A stretch of DNA of 64,000 bases, taken from positions 152,264,875-152,328,874 of the forward strand of contig CP136062.1 in the NCBI GenBank assembly GCA_032622095.1, written 5' to 3'. How positions within the stretch are numbered: position 1 is the first letter of the stretch; each line of letters begins with the position of its first letter. Position numbers and translations under genes: made by a program. This document shows, piece after piece, positions 11,150 to 21,793 of the stretch. This DNA is from Siphonodentalium dalli (taxonomy: Eukaryota > Mollusca > Scaphopoda > Gadilida > Siphonodentaliidae). The notes under the pieces are model-generated. The model was not told where the DNA came from. It saw only the letters and a program-made list of their open reading frames with translations, and did no database searches.

Positions 11150-12017
11150 TTCTTCTGGACAGGTGCATTATGAGCAGGCCACTGGCACTACCGGTACATC
11201 ATGATTGTACCGGTACCACAAATTCAATTTTGAGAAAATATTCTGGTTATGGCCAGGTAGCTGAGGTACTGTTCAATACTATAGTTGATTTTACTTGTAT
11301 TATACACAATCCTTATTTTAAATTCACCAATATTAGCTTTTAACGACATCCTCATCCGCCTGTGCGCACAAATGCGATAATATTCCTACAGAAGATTTCT
11401 GCAGGGAGTTGCATTTTATCGGAAGAAGAAGAAGATCCGTTTCGTTATCGCAGCTTAATTCTTACTGTTCCGGGAATTGAAATATTTTTTGTCACATGAA
11501 ATTCAGTCTTTTTCGATATTTGCGCACATCCATGGGGAGAAATCGGCGAATCTTATATATAAGTCCACAGTTTATCCGTTTGTAGCCAATACACCATTTC
11601 CTTCTGTCAATCCGCGTTGATTCGCGACAAAATTAACTCAAAATACCACAAAGAATTATCCGCGCTTCATTTTGAAGAACGATAACTAAAAGTTAAGATT
11701 GTAATTTGGCTGCAGAAACGAAACGAAACGAATTTTGAAACACAATAATTGTATTCACTAATATTTTTCCTGTTGGTATATGGTCTACTATAGTATATGC
11801 AATCATTTATTTGAAATAATAAGTATCACTTAGAGAATAATTCTTACTGATAATTAGAAATCTCTTTATTTTGTATCCCTTTAATATTAAATAATGGCCC
11901 TGAAAATTGTCTGTTTGTCAGTTTAATGTTCACTAATTATAGCTAGGCTGTTAGATAAAGTATGATATTGCTTCATTTGTCCGGGGTAGTGTATTGTCAT
12001 ACTGTCATAATAAACTT
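11150..12017. other. Unassigned non-coding stretch
   Basis: No gene or clear repeat is seen. It contains short GAAGAAGAAG runs at 11420 and AT-rich sequence up to the start of the satellite at about 12018. Confidence 0.4.
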
Positions 12018-13800
12018 CAAGTAATAAGGTAACTACTCGTCAATGATGCTTGAATACATAAATGATTAATAAGGTAACAACTACCCGTCAATGATCGACG
12101 TCTTAATATAGAAAGGTTTTATAAGGTAACTAACTACACGGCAATGATACTTATTATAGAAGGTTAATAATTTAACTTCTTGTCAATGATGCTTTAATAT
12201 AGAAAGGGTTAATAAGGTAACTACCCGTCAATAATGCTTTAGTGTAGAAATGGTTACTAAGGTAACTACATGTCAATGATGCTTTAATAAAGAAAGGGTT
12301 AATAAGATAAAGTTCTACACGTCAATGATGCTTAAATATAGAAAGGGCTAATAGGGTAACTACACGTCAATGATGTTTTAATATAGAAAGGGTTAATATG
12401 GTAATTACACGCCAATGGTGCTTTAATATAGAAAGGGTTAATATGGTAACTACCGTCCATGATGCTTTAATAAATAACTGGCTACTATGATAACTACATG
12501 TCAATGATGCTTTATTGTAGAAAGGGTTAATAATGTAACTAATCACCAATGATACTCATTATAAAAAGGGTCAATAAGGTAACTGCCTGTCAATTATTGC
12601 TTCAACGTAGAAAGGGTTAATAAGGTAATTACACGCCAATGGTGCTTTAATATAGAAAGGGTTAATATGGTAACTATCAGTCAATGATGCTTTAATATAG
12701 AAAGTGTTATAATATGGTAACTGCACGTCAATGATGCTTTGATACAAAAATGGTTAATAAGGTAATTACCCGTCAATGGCGCTTTAATATAGAAATGGTT
12801 TATAATGTAACTACTCACCAATGATACTTAGTATAGAAAGGGTTGTTTAATGTAACTACCTGTCAATTAATGCTTTAATATAGAAAAGGTTAATAAGGTA
12901 ACTACACGCCAATGATACTTAGTATAGAAAGGGTTGGTAAGGTAACTACACGACAATGATACTTTAGTATATAGAGGGTTAATTAGGCAACTACCCGTCA
13001 ACGATGCTTTAATATAGAAAGGGTTAACAACTACATGTCAATGCTGCTTTAATACAGAAATGGTTAATAAGGTAACTTCACGTCAATGATGCTTTAATAT
13101 AGAAAGGGTTAATACTGTAACTACTCACCAATGATACTTAGTATAGAACGGGTTAATAAGATAACTACCCAGCAATAATGATGCTTTAATATAGAGAGGG
13201 TTATAATAAGGTAACTACACGTCAATGATGCTTTAATACATAAATGGTTAATAAGGTAACTACCCGCCAATGGCGCTTTAATATAGAAAGGGTTAATAAT
13301 GCAACTACTCACCAATGATACTTAGTATAGAAAGGGTTAATAAGGTAACTACCTGTCAATTAATGCTTTAATATAGAAAGGGTTAATAAGGCAACTACAC
13401 GCCAACGGTACTTAGTATAGAAAGGGTTAATAAGGTAACTATATACGACAATGATACTTTGGTATATACAGAGTTAAGGAGCCAACTACCCGCCAATGAT
13501 GCTATACTATAGAAAGGGTTAACATTGTAACTACACATCAATGATATTTTAATATAGAAAGGGTTAATAAGGTAACTACGCGTCAATGATGCTTTAATAA
13601 AGAAAGGGTTAATAAGGTAACTTCACATCAATGGTGCTTTAATAAAGAAAGGGTTAATAATGTAACTACTCACCAATGTTACTTAGTATAGAAAGGGTTA
13701 ATAAGGTAACTACCTGTCAATTAATGATTTAATATAGAATGGTTAATAAGGTAACTACACGCCAATGGTGCTGTAATATAGAAAGGGTTAATAAGGTGAC
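12018..13800 (+). repeat. 45-bp satellite array derived from family D end
   Basis: About 39 imperfect units of 45 bp read 'ggtaacta(c)ac(g)tcaatgatgctttaatatagaaagggttaataa' (for example, tacac at 12361 and 12406). The unit is nearly the terminal 40 bp of family D element D3 (34.55-34.59 kb: aactactcatcaatg...tttagtatagaaagggttaa). The array therefore looks like a tandem expansion of a transposon end including its TTAA junction. Units vary widely, which indicates age. There is no coding role. Confidence 0.9.
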
Positions 13801-13819
13801 TTCAATGCAGATTATACAG

Positions 13820-14110
13820 TTTAACAAAATACCACAGGTGTATATATCCGGGTGAACACTGTAGTAAATACCTGGGCGAAACCCTGGTGTAAATACCTGG
13901 GTGTAAATACCTGGTGTAAATACCTGGGTGTAAATCCGTAAAAACCCGGGTAAACTGGGGTTTATACCTAACATATATAGAAAACACCTGGGTAAATCTA
14001 TATAAATCCCTGATTTACCTGGGTGTAACCTGGGTGTGACCTGGGTGGAACCATGGTAAAACCTATATGTACCGGGGTATACCTAGGTAAACACCAAGAT
14101 TTACCCAGGT
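13820..14110. repeat. CCTGGGTGTAAATA minisatellite
   Basis: Irregular units of 14 to 18 bp (acctgggtgtaaat) are followed by variants 'acctgggtgtaacctgggtgtgacc'. The CCTGGGTGT core resembles the array at 1-598. It directly abuts the 45-bp satellite and the GC-rich ORF on the other side. Confidence 0.8.
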
Positions 14111-14116
14111 ACATTT

Positions 14117-14602
14117 TTATATGGGAGGAACATCTGGGGTGGTACCCACGTCCCTGTCTCCGCAAGCCTCGACGACGACAGCAGGGACCTCCGGCAGATC
14201 CACGGAGTCCCTGCTAGCTGGTTCAATGTCGCCAGTCTCCATGCAGGTCGAGTCGTCTGGGCGTCTCTCAGACAACTTCGACCCGCCGGCTATGACTATA
14301 GACGGCTGAACCACACGGGGAGGGGTGACCGGTCGATCAACGGTCGCCCCCATCTTCTTCTTCCACTTCGCCCGTCTAGCAGCGTCCCTTCGGCGCCTAG
14401 AAGGAGTCTTTTTCTTTGTAGGCCCGGTCTTCATCTTCTGCATGGTGCAGCGGGTGGCTTTGGCGTTGACGTCCCGGTCTTTAGATCTCTGGTTACCAGC
14501 ATCTTTAGTTCGGAACTCCAAGCAAAGTGTCAAGTAGCCCCCGCTAGACTGGAGAGACCAACTAGCGATGTTAACTACCCGACTACTTTGCACTGCAAGC
14601 AA
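14117..14602 (-). pseudogene. Basic ORF fragment, possibly retroelement ORF1 5' part
   Basis: This minus-strand open frame has 161 codons from 14602. A more plausible start is the internal ATG at about 14444 (MQKMKTGPTKKK). A strongly basic stretch (KKKTPSRRRRDAARRAKWKK) is followed by a Pro/Val/Asp-rich acidic tail that ends abruptly at a minisatellite border (TAA at 14117). KTPS-RRRRD-type motifs occur in N-terminal parts of invertebrate retroelement proteins (recollection, not a search). The segment is clearly more GC-rich than its neighbours, consistent with a recent insertion. The function is not established. It could also be a host exon. Confidence 0.35.
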
Positions 14603-14810
14603 CGCGGCTTAGGGGATCAAGTCCATAATCCGTCCTAAGCCTAATCCAAAACCATCTCACTGGCGCTAAGCACGGGGGCAGCTGCAACCTAGATCGCGAC
14701 CGCACAACTCACCCGTGCTCAGTGTCTGACAAGAGGAACAGCAGACAGACAAAGCAATAATGAACTGTCCCGCTTGACTCCTGCCAGAGCACTGATCTTT
14801 TCCACTGATC
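14603..14810. other. GC-rich flank of the basic ORF
   Basis: This has the same raised GC as 14.12-14.60 kb and probably belongs to the same inserted element, as its 5' untranslated part on the minus strand. 'cactgatcttttc' is directly duplicated at 14790-14817. No RNA structure was recognised. Confidence 0.35.
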
Positions 14811-14837
14811 TTTTCCTTTTATAATGCTTATAATGTC

Positions 14838-15056
14838 CTGTTCTCATGAAAATAAGCACAGTACGGGCTTATTTTGAATGTCGATTTACCAGATTCACGC
14901 TCTTTATTATGTGTTTTCATTGCGGCCCGCGCAATTAAACAGAATAACAAGTACGAGCTTAATATGGGCTTATTTGAGACAAAAATTGTCCAACATAAAC
15001 CTATGTGAATATTTACGTCCAATAGGAACCTATTTACAGGAGGATATGTTGCATAT
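14838..15056 (+). repeat. Dispersed repeat G, copy 1
   Basis: It contains 'tgaaaataagcaca', 'ttaccag.t.cacgctctttat.atgtgttttcat..ggcccgcg' and 'tccaatagaacctat'. The same order recurs at 18046-18236, inverted at 19925-20064, and in part at 32560-32705. It probably represents a non-autonomous element with ends near 'ctgttctcatgaaaataagc'. The motif ATAAAGAGCG (inverted here, 14898-14907) is shared with other repeat families. Confidence 0.65.
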
Positions 15057-15433
15057 TCAACTTTAGCATCGCCCGATAGATACTATACATGGATTATACA
15101 TGTACTATACATGTACTATATGTAAACACAGCTGGTGAACACGAGCCCTGGTGTTACACACATTTTACTCAAAGATGTTTTAAAATATATTTAGAACGAT
15201 ACACACACACTGCACAGCAAGAGTAAGGTAATAAAAAAGCCACAACAGAGGCCACATTCCGTCGTGAAAAACATACTGTGACAGAAGCATCTGGTAATAT
15301 ATAATATAGCGTGCAAACTCAATTCAATTATGTATTTACCAGCCCTGTTAATTATCGTCAGCCATCGGCTAAACTGAGTCAAATGTCGATGTAAAAAGAA
15401 ACATTGTCAGCTAATGTTTAGCCGAGGAAAATT
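15057..15433. other. Unassigned non-coding stretch
   Basis: A tandem 'tactatacatg' motif sits at 15080-15120 and ACACACAC at about 15200. Nothing else is recognised. Confidence 0.4.
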
Positions 15434-15682
15434 TTAGAACCTTTTTACGTAATCAAAACAAATTTCTGTAGCTATTGTCTTAGTGTCGCACTGTGGAAAT
15501 CTGCAGAAGGCAAAACACATTGTTGACTGCCAAGAACTACTTGGATAACAACGACTATCTTGATAATTAAGGAGCAATTTTAAGCCAGACTCATCCAAAG
15601 TCTCCAGACTTACTATTGCACCCTCCACGGAAGAGATATACATCGTCTTGAATTGTACCATTATTCCTAGTCCAAACTTCAT
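15434..15682 (-). other. Candidate exon or orphan ORF, Cys-containing
   Basis: This is an 82-codon minus-strand frame with non-repetitive composition and a run of cysteines (CYPSSSWQSTMCFAFC, then CDTKTIATEICFDYV). Composition and Cys spacing look more like protein than most frames in the window. No domain is recognised, no upstream exon is seen, and splice sites were not established. It could be a chance frame. Confidence 0.2.
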
Positions 15683-16060
15683 CCGACATAAACTAGCCAG
15701 GGCAATCAGTAGAGGTAATCACGTTTGGCGCTGGATCCAATTTTTCTCTCTTGCGAAAATGTTTGCCAAGTGAAATTGTTTAGCCAAATTTCAAAATGAT
15801 TTGCCAAATTTAATTGAGGGTATACTATAATTGGGGAAATTTAAGGGAAGTCTAATTGTTTCATCTTTGTTATATAATGTAAAAACTAACCACATACACA
15901 GGTAGAGTGAGCTAATAAAGCAAGCTAGTATTATTAATATACATCAACGTAGCAATAAATATCTAAGCGACACCATGAAATTACGTTTAATATTGCTAGA
16001 CAGTTTTCAAGCTACAAGTATCTGTCAACACAATAATCATAGCATACATACTATTTCACT

Positions 16061-16374
16061 ATTTTATGACTGATTGATTTATTGGGGTTTAAATTGTCGC
16101 TTTCATCAGCTAAGGCCATATCACGACATTGCCAGTTTTAGTGGTGGGGCTAATATAATAGTAATTTCGATGGTTAAGAAACTCGTCGACCATGTGTGGA
16201 AAACCACCGACCATCCGCGAGTAGCTAGCAACTCCACCAGATAACGATTTCGAGTTACAAAGTACACGATGGAATCATCTGGATTTGAACCCTCGTCGCC
16301 AGCGCTGGAAAGCGAGACGGTTTGGAGATGTACCCCTAACTGACTGAGCCACCGATCGCCCTTATTTTATGACT
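16061..16374 (-). mobile_element. tRNA-derived SINE with 11-bp target duplication
   Basis: The minus strand begins gggcgatcggTGGCTCAGTCAG (A-box-like, near 16335-16355). A B-box GGTTCAAATCC follows at about 16285-16295. The element ends 'gatgaaagcgacaatttaaaccccaataaatcaatcag', a SINE-type 3' tail. It is flanked by perfect direct repeats ATTTTATGACT at 16061-16071 and 16364-16374, so the insert is 16072-16363 (292 bp). It is probably transcribed by RNA polymerase III and mobilised by a LINE (family knowledge). It has no coding capacity. Confidence 0.9.
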
Positions 16375-17190
16375 ACATAGTTCACATCACATAAAAAACG
16401 CACTTGCCCAAATATTTTACCCAAATTTTTTTTTGCCAAATGAAAATATTGTTTGCCATTGGGAAGTGGCAGCGCGAACCCCTGGGGGTAAAACTTGTTT
16501 AGGTCAAAGTACCGTCGCCTTACTCTTCTATATCAGACTTTACGTCGGGTGGTGGGATTGTTCGTCAATTTTAATAGGCTTTCGAGGGGTCAAATGAGTT
16601 CGAATTATTTTCAAATTGTGTAAACATTGTGATAAAATATATTGTTCACATCAAATTACTACTTTCAGTTGACAATTCGTGTGGAGTTCAGAACAAATAG
16701 AATGTGAGTTACTGTCTCAATTCTGACATTTTATCACTGTCATTTTGGGATTGTATAGGTGGGTGGCTATTTACAGTTAAAGTCCGCTATAGAAGAACAG
16801 GCAACACAAATTTGATGTAAACCAGTATTATCCCAACCGATTTCACTAGCTGGTTTACGTCGAAGAAAACATGGACTATATTATTCCTTGAAAGTGTGCT
16901 CGAATCTTTAGCAAACAACTAAGTACACCAGTAGCATTCTTTACAGGTGAACCCCACATTCACTTTCGTCCTTATTTGTTTTGGATATCTGTTTATCCGC
17001 GCTTGGAATATATATATGAGGGTACGTTAGAAACAGAGTCGGCATGTTTACTTTTAATTTCACTGATGGCGGTATGAAATACTCGAGGAAACATAATGTA
17101 TAGTTAAGTCTGTTGGTACGAAGTCGTCGAGCCAATCAAAAAGCCATAACAGACCATGTGACTACTCATATCTCCTTCTATTTCTTATTC
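16375..17190. other. Unassigned non-coding stretch
   Basis: No gene is recognised. 'tttgccaaatt' phrases occur on both sides of the SINE (15755-15820 and 16425-16460), suggesting the SINE landed in an older repeat. Confidence 0.35.
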
Positions 17191-17194
17191 TTAA

Positions 17195-17410
17195 CCCTTT
17201 CTAATCTAAATAGATTATCCCAATAGGTTAATAAGTGTACATCGGAATGGTCTATTATTGTTTTGGATGGATGTTAAGGTGGTAAAAGCAGACGACAGAT
17301 AAATACAGTGCAGAAGGAGCCCGATTTATTGACCTATGGTCGTTTGTTGAACTTATTATCTTAACATTTCCTAAGGGAACTTAACTACTCGTCAATGCAT
17401 ATAGAAAGAG
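17195..17410 (+). mobile_element. Family D TTAA element, copy D1
   Basis: The left end TTAACCCTTTCTAATCTAAA starts with TTAA at 17191-17194. The right end '...actcgtcaatgcatatagaaagag' is followed by TTAA at 17411-17414. The interior shares 'gtacatcggaatggtctattatt', 'aaagcagacgacag' and 'cgtttgttgaacttattatc' with D2 to D6. The right TTAA is also the left TTAA of the neighbouring E element, so E appears to have inserted at the D border. Confidence 0.8.
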
Positions 17411-17414
17411 TTAA

Positions 17415-17930
17415 CCCTTTACCCAACAGAACGGCCCTGTGCCAATGCATTCTCTTATATATGCGAGTCGACCATAGGTCGCCTCGCATATATAAGAGAA
17501 TGCATTGGCCTAACAATTTTTTACAATTTTAATAATTTTTTCTTGTATTCTTTAACAATTGTATACTTTCACGCATACAGAGCCCCAGACAAACATGAGC
17601 AGACGACACTCTTCTATATGCTTCTATATGTGTGGGGCTCCCTGCAGGGTAATGGATGTTTTTTATTTTATGTCCTAAAAATTGTAAGAAACATTTATTT
17701 TAAAACAATGATAAAAAATTCTTAGGCCAATGCATTCTCTTATATATGCGAGGCGACCTATGGTCGACTCGCATATATAAGAGAATGCATTGGCATTATA
17801 TATGCATTCTCTTATATATGCGAGGCGACCTATGGTCGACTCGCATATATAAGAGAATGCATTGGCACAGGGTATTTTAGGCTGTTGAAGCTTTATTTGG
17901 GCGTTTTTGGCCGTTTTGTTGGGTAAAGGG
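17415..17930 (+). mobile_element. Family E TTAA hairpin element, copy E1 (three hairpins)
   Basis: The left terminus CCCTTTACCCAACA and right terminus TGTTGGGTAAAGGG lie between TTAA at 17411-17414 and 17931-17934, although E1's right end reads 'ttttgttgggtaaaggg'. It is 516 bp, longer than the 392-bp standard. Extra sequence (about 17540-17720, with 'agacaaacatgagcagacgaca') sits between the hairpins. The right hairpin is duplicated in tandem (17727-17793 and about 17803-17866). The left hairpin is 17449-17512. The element is non-coding. Confidence 0.85.
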
Positions 17931-18045
17931 TTAAATCATATAATTTTGACAGCGTGTTATATCTTTGACACAGCACACGATGTGAAATACACAATGGCAC
18001 ACTTATCAACCTTGCCTTCTTTAAACAGCGCTTATATGGGACTAT

Positions 18046-18236
18046 TGCAATATAAAATAAGCCCATAGTGTGCTTATTTTCACGAGGATAAGCTGGAAAA
18101 TAACACGAATAAACTCACGACTTACCAGATGTACGCTCTTTATAATGTGTTTTCATTATGGCCCGCGTCCAATATGAACCTATGCTAATAATTCGGTCCA
18201 ATATGAACCTATTCAACGAGGATGAATGTGTCCTGC
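18046..18236 (+). repeat. Dispersed repeat G, copy 2
   Basis: It contains 'cttattttcacgagga', 'ttaccagatgtacgctctttataatgtgttttcattatggcccgcg', and a direct pair of 'tccaatatgaacctat' at about 18168 and 18200. It aligns with 14838-15056 over most of its length. Confidence 0.65.
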
Positions 18237-18779
18237 ATGTCACTGGGGTGTGCCGAAGTATTTTGTAATGCAAAGATTGAAATCCAAGATGGCCGCTTAT
18301 GCAACAAAGATGGGTTAATTAAACCACGGCACATTTCTCAACCTTGCATTCTCCAAACAGCACTTAGTGAAACATTTAATTGCTCGTGAGTGCACCAACG
18401 TCGCTTTGAACGGCGCAGATAATGTTTTAAAGTTCGCCACGCCAAGTCGAGACAAAGGGGTAGTAAATCATTCTTAATGTGGTTTAATATAACTGAGGAG
18501 GGTTCGTGCTAACTTCATTCATAGAGCGACCAGTGGCGTTTAAGGGGGGTATTCACGCGGATAATTTTCGATACTCGAACGTGACTAATTGAATGGCAAA
18601 GTTAGTGTAAACATATTTTATTGCAATTATAAACATCGCAAAGGGTTCTAGACACAAGTTTCAATATACAGTACGTTTCTCTCCCCCACACAATTTGATA
18701 CACAAACTAAAATAAGGATTACACACACATATGACAATTTATATGTATAATATCAACATATATGTAGTTTTAAGTTTAA

Positions 18780-19175
18780 AGGTACTCAATCCGATCAGAC
18801 CCTCATAAATTACTATTTCTTTGGCTTGGGGGGGGGGGGGAAATATTTTATTTGAGTCGAGGAACCTACCCATCAATGCTCAGAGTGATCAGATATCAAT
18901 TTTTGAAGTTTTGTTATTTCTATTGTTTTTGTATGGCCCAGAAAAGGATGGTCTCGGTCAAAATTGCGTTATTATACAACTTGATTTTAGAGTTATCCAT
19001 CTTCGTCCGTTTGAATAAGTGTTTCTAGGGCAATTATTAGTACACATCTCGAGAAATAACAAACTTCAAAAATCAATATCTAATCACTCTGAGTTCCTCG
19101 ACTCGAATCAAATATTTTTTACTCCTGAAGCCAAAGAAATAGTAATTTATGAGGGTCTGATCAGATTGAGTACCT
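18780..19175. mobile_element. Foldback element family B, copy 2 (TTAA target)
   Basis: The inverted ends AGGTACTCAATCCGATCAGA and TCTGATCAGATTGAGTACCT lie between TTAA at 18776-18779 and 19176-19179. The arms continue through 'gagtcgaggaac' and 'atcaatttttgaagtt' and their complements. At 396 bp it is less than half of copy 1 (2561-3490) and lacks most of that copy's central arms. A poly-G run at 18829-18840 disturbs one arm. Confidence 0.85.
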
Positions 19176-19421
19176 TTAATACTAACTTTATTTCATTTCC
19201 GTGATGTGCTTCATTTCCGGGGATGGGTGGTGGTTGTGTTGATTTGTTGTTTCCTTAATTGTATTTGTAAGCGGGTTTAAATTATAACTGATATTAGTAT
19301 AGAATGTTTTACTGTAGATTTCTGTCCGAGTTTGGTCCTTGTTGGTTGAAGGGCGATGCCGAAGCTATGATTGTGTAGCCCGAAAAAAGTTCCTGTTTTT
19401 TTACGCGTTTAACGTAGTATC

Positions 19422-19613
19422 CCCTGAAAGGAGTTTCTCAAGGGTAATATCATACACCTTTATATGCTATTAATTCGTTGAAACGATTGTTATCTGTGGT
19501 ATGTATAAAGGGGGCAGACCCTGAAAGGAGTTTCTCAAGGGTAATGTCATACACCTCTAGGCTATTAATTCATTGAAACAATTGTTATCTGTGGTATGTA
19601 TAAAGGGGGCAGA
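19422..19613 (+). repeat. 97-bp tandem duplication
   Basis: 'ccctgaaaggagtttctcaa' begins at 19422 and 19519. Each unit runs through 'gttatctgtggtatgtataaagggggcaga'. The copies differ by a few substitutions and one short indel. Confidence 0.9.
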
Positions 19614-19756
19614 TCAAAAAGTGACTCGCATCCTCTATGGGATGACCACAGCGACAGCTTTTCTGCTACAATAGTTTATGAGTTAACATTGAAGTATGTT
19701 CATCGAGCGTTGTCATGAATTGAAATATTCTGGCTCATGTTTGTCTGGGGATCTGC

Positions 19757-19905
19757 ATGGGTGAAATTATAAAATTGTTAAAGAATACAAGAACAAATTA
19801 TTAAAATTGTAAAAAATTGTTAGGCCAATGCATTCTCTTATATATGCGAGACGACCTATGATCAACTCGCATATATAAGAGAATGCATTGGCACAGGGTA
19901 AAAAA
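19757..19905 (+). mobile_element. Partial family E element with a single hairpin
   Basis: 'aaaattgttaaagaata' and 'gttaggccaatgcattctc' lead into one 67-nt hairpin (about 19823-19891), followed by 'cacaggg'. Both TTAA termini are missing. The hairpin loop half is mutated ('gacgacctatgatcaac'). Confidence 0.75.
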
Positions 19906-19924
19906 ATCCCGACTTCCGACTGGA

Positions 19925-20064
19925 TTTGATATGGCGGGTCACATATTATAAAGAGCGTAGGTTCCTATAAAGCGTAATCCAGATTCAAATAATACCGATA
20001 TGGGCTTATTTGTGTGTTTTTTTAAATAAGTTCAATATGAGCGTATAATCAGGAGAACAGGGTG
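19925..20064 (-). repeat. Dispersed repeat G, copy 3 (inverted)
   Basis: 'cacatattataaagagcgta' and 'gggcttatttgtgtg...ataagttcaatatgagcgt' match repeat G in reverse complement. 'caggagaacag' forms the end. It is more decayed than copies 1 and 2. Confidence 0.5.
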
Positions 20065-20077
20065 AGCTCATGGGCTA

Positions 20078-20493
20078 AGGGTGCGTTCATACACTGGCAA
20101 GTTTGCACAGTATGGTTTGCAGGCATTTTGTCATAGAAAACGATATGGAGCCATAATCTGAATGGAAAAAAGCACATAAAGTGCATCTGTGCCACAACTA
20201 ACTACGTGCAAAGTAAAATATATGTAGTTCCACTAGTAACGATGCTACCGGAATTTGCCTGTAAAACGCATGCAATTATCTCGCAAGAATTAATCATACA
20301 GTTATTTTAAGGCAAATTCCAGTAGCACTGTTATAAGTGGAATAAGGTAAATGTTACTTCTCATGTCTTTCGCTTTGGTAAAGATGCATGTTATGTGCAC
20401 GTTTCAGTTCATATTCTGGCACCATGTTGTTTTCTATGACGAAATGCCCGCAAAAACATACCGTGCAAACTTGCCAGCGTATGAACGTACCCT
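20078..20493. mobile_element. Foldback element family K, 416 bp (hAT-like ends)
   Basis: AGGGTGCGTTCATACACTGG at 20078 pairs with the complement ending '...cgtatgaacgtaccct' at 20493. The arms continue for about 60 bp through 'gcatttt/c-gtcatagaaaac'. A second inner pair, 'gctaccggaatttgcct' and 'aggcaaattccagtagc', encloses the centre. The GGGTGCGTTCA-type terminus resembles hAT-derived MITEs (recollection). The flanks do not show an unambiguous 8-bp duplication. Confidence 0.75.
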
Positions 20494-21266
20494 AAAGAGG
20501 ATAAATGTTGTTAGATCCGTCCCACGTTGTGACAGTATAGATTTGAGCACGGAAATCGGATCAACATGATCTCATATCGTATACTCTATTTGGAATTAAA
20601 TTTTAATGTTCCGAGTTGAGAATCTGTCTAAGACACCTCAGGCAAATGTCTGGATTCGACGAGAAACAGCAAGAATATATACAGGGATGTCGACGAGGAG
20701 ACTCTCAACTGACAAGACATCTCCATCGTCACTCTCTCGTTATATAGGGCCATACTTATCAGGTTATGTGACGTCACTCTCTCATTAGGGCGACACTTAT
20801 CATGTTATGGGACTAATGGTTCACCCTTTCTTTACTAAATACTCATTGACTAGTCAGCCTGTTCTCGTAAAAATAAGCACATAGGTGCCAGTGCAGACGC
20901 TGCTGTTTTCATCGCAGATGGGGAACAATCGCAGGTGGAGGAAAGTGGCAAACCCGCAGACCCTGTGGTGCTGCGATGTTAACCCATTCTACTATAGCTG
21001 AAGTTCTGTATAGACATCTAGTGTGAAAACAAAGCCAAATGAAAAGGCTTATATTAAATTCTCTTCATTGTGCAATTAGAGATATGGCATTGAAAACGCA
21101 CTCTTAGAGTAGAGCTGGTTTATATGACATGCCAAAGAGCCAATGGTAACCTGGCAATTATCTTGCCATGTGATGGAATATTATCACGAAACGCTATTTA
21201 TTCAATGTTAGCGGTGCCAGCAGACGGATAGTGGATCTCATGCCAGGGCAGGCAATTCTTTAAGGA
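20494..21266. other. Unassigned stretch with a repeat G end fragment
   Basis: At 20860-20890, 'cctgttctcgtaaaaataagcacata' matches the terminus of repeat G. 'cactctctcgttatatagggc...cactctctcattagggc' is a short direct repeat (20730-20790). No gene is recognised. Confidence 0.35.
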
Positions 21267-21793
21267 TTGACCATTTATAAATGAACAATCGGAACCCAAA
21301 AAGGCCATTAGTATATGGTCAATCGCAACCACGCGTGGCACGCGTGGTCGATTGTCCATTTAGAAGAACCGTTAACGCTAATCATTTAATTTAATTTGTA
21401 TTAACTAAATAACGGAGATATCTGAAGAAATAACGGAGATATTTGAAGAAGTGTTTTTGACGAAATAACGGAAATATTTGAAGAAGTGTTTTTAAAGAGC
21501 GTGAATCCAAGCCTCCCCAAGCCCACCCACCCAATACACCCAATCGAAGAATTTGACTTATATTTCACCAGAGTTGATCTATTGTTGTGTTGCAATTTCT
21601 CATACAAATCGCCGTTATTGTACATTCTTTATAGAGTTATTACCCTTCAGTTTAAATATGAAGCTGACATGCAGGATTATCTATATATGTCGTGATTTAG
21701 TGGTCAATCCCAAGCTCACGTGCCACGTGTTGCAAGATTGACCATTAATTAATGAAAACTTAGGTACGGATTGTCCATTTATTAATGGTCAAA
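21267..21793. repeat. Inverted-repeat element S with two CACGTG-type palindromes
   Basis: 'attgaccatttataaatgaacaatcgga' at about 21267 is answered by 'acggattgtccatttattaatggtcaa' ending at about 21793. Inside are two palindromes: 'ggtcaatcgcaaccacgcgtggcacgcgtggtcgattg' (about 21326-21358) and 'ggtcaatcccaagctcacgtgccacgtgttgcaagattgacc' (about 21702-21742). Three tandem units of 'gaaataacggagatatttgaagaa' occupy 21410-21495. Confidence 0.6.

Noticed and set aside
16285-16355. Functional tRNA gene
   Set aside because: A- and B-boxes are present but no acceptor stem pairs, and the tail plus target duplication shows a SINE.
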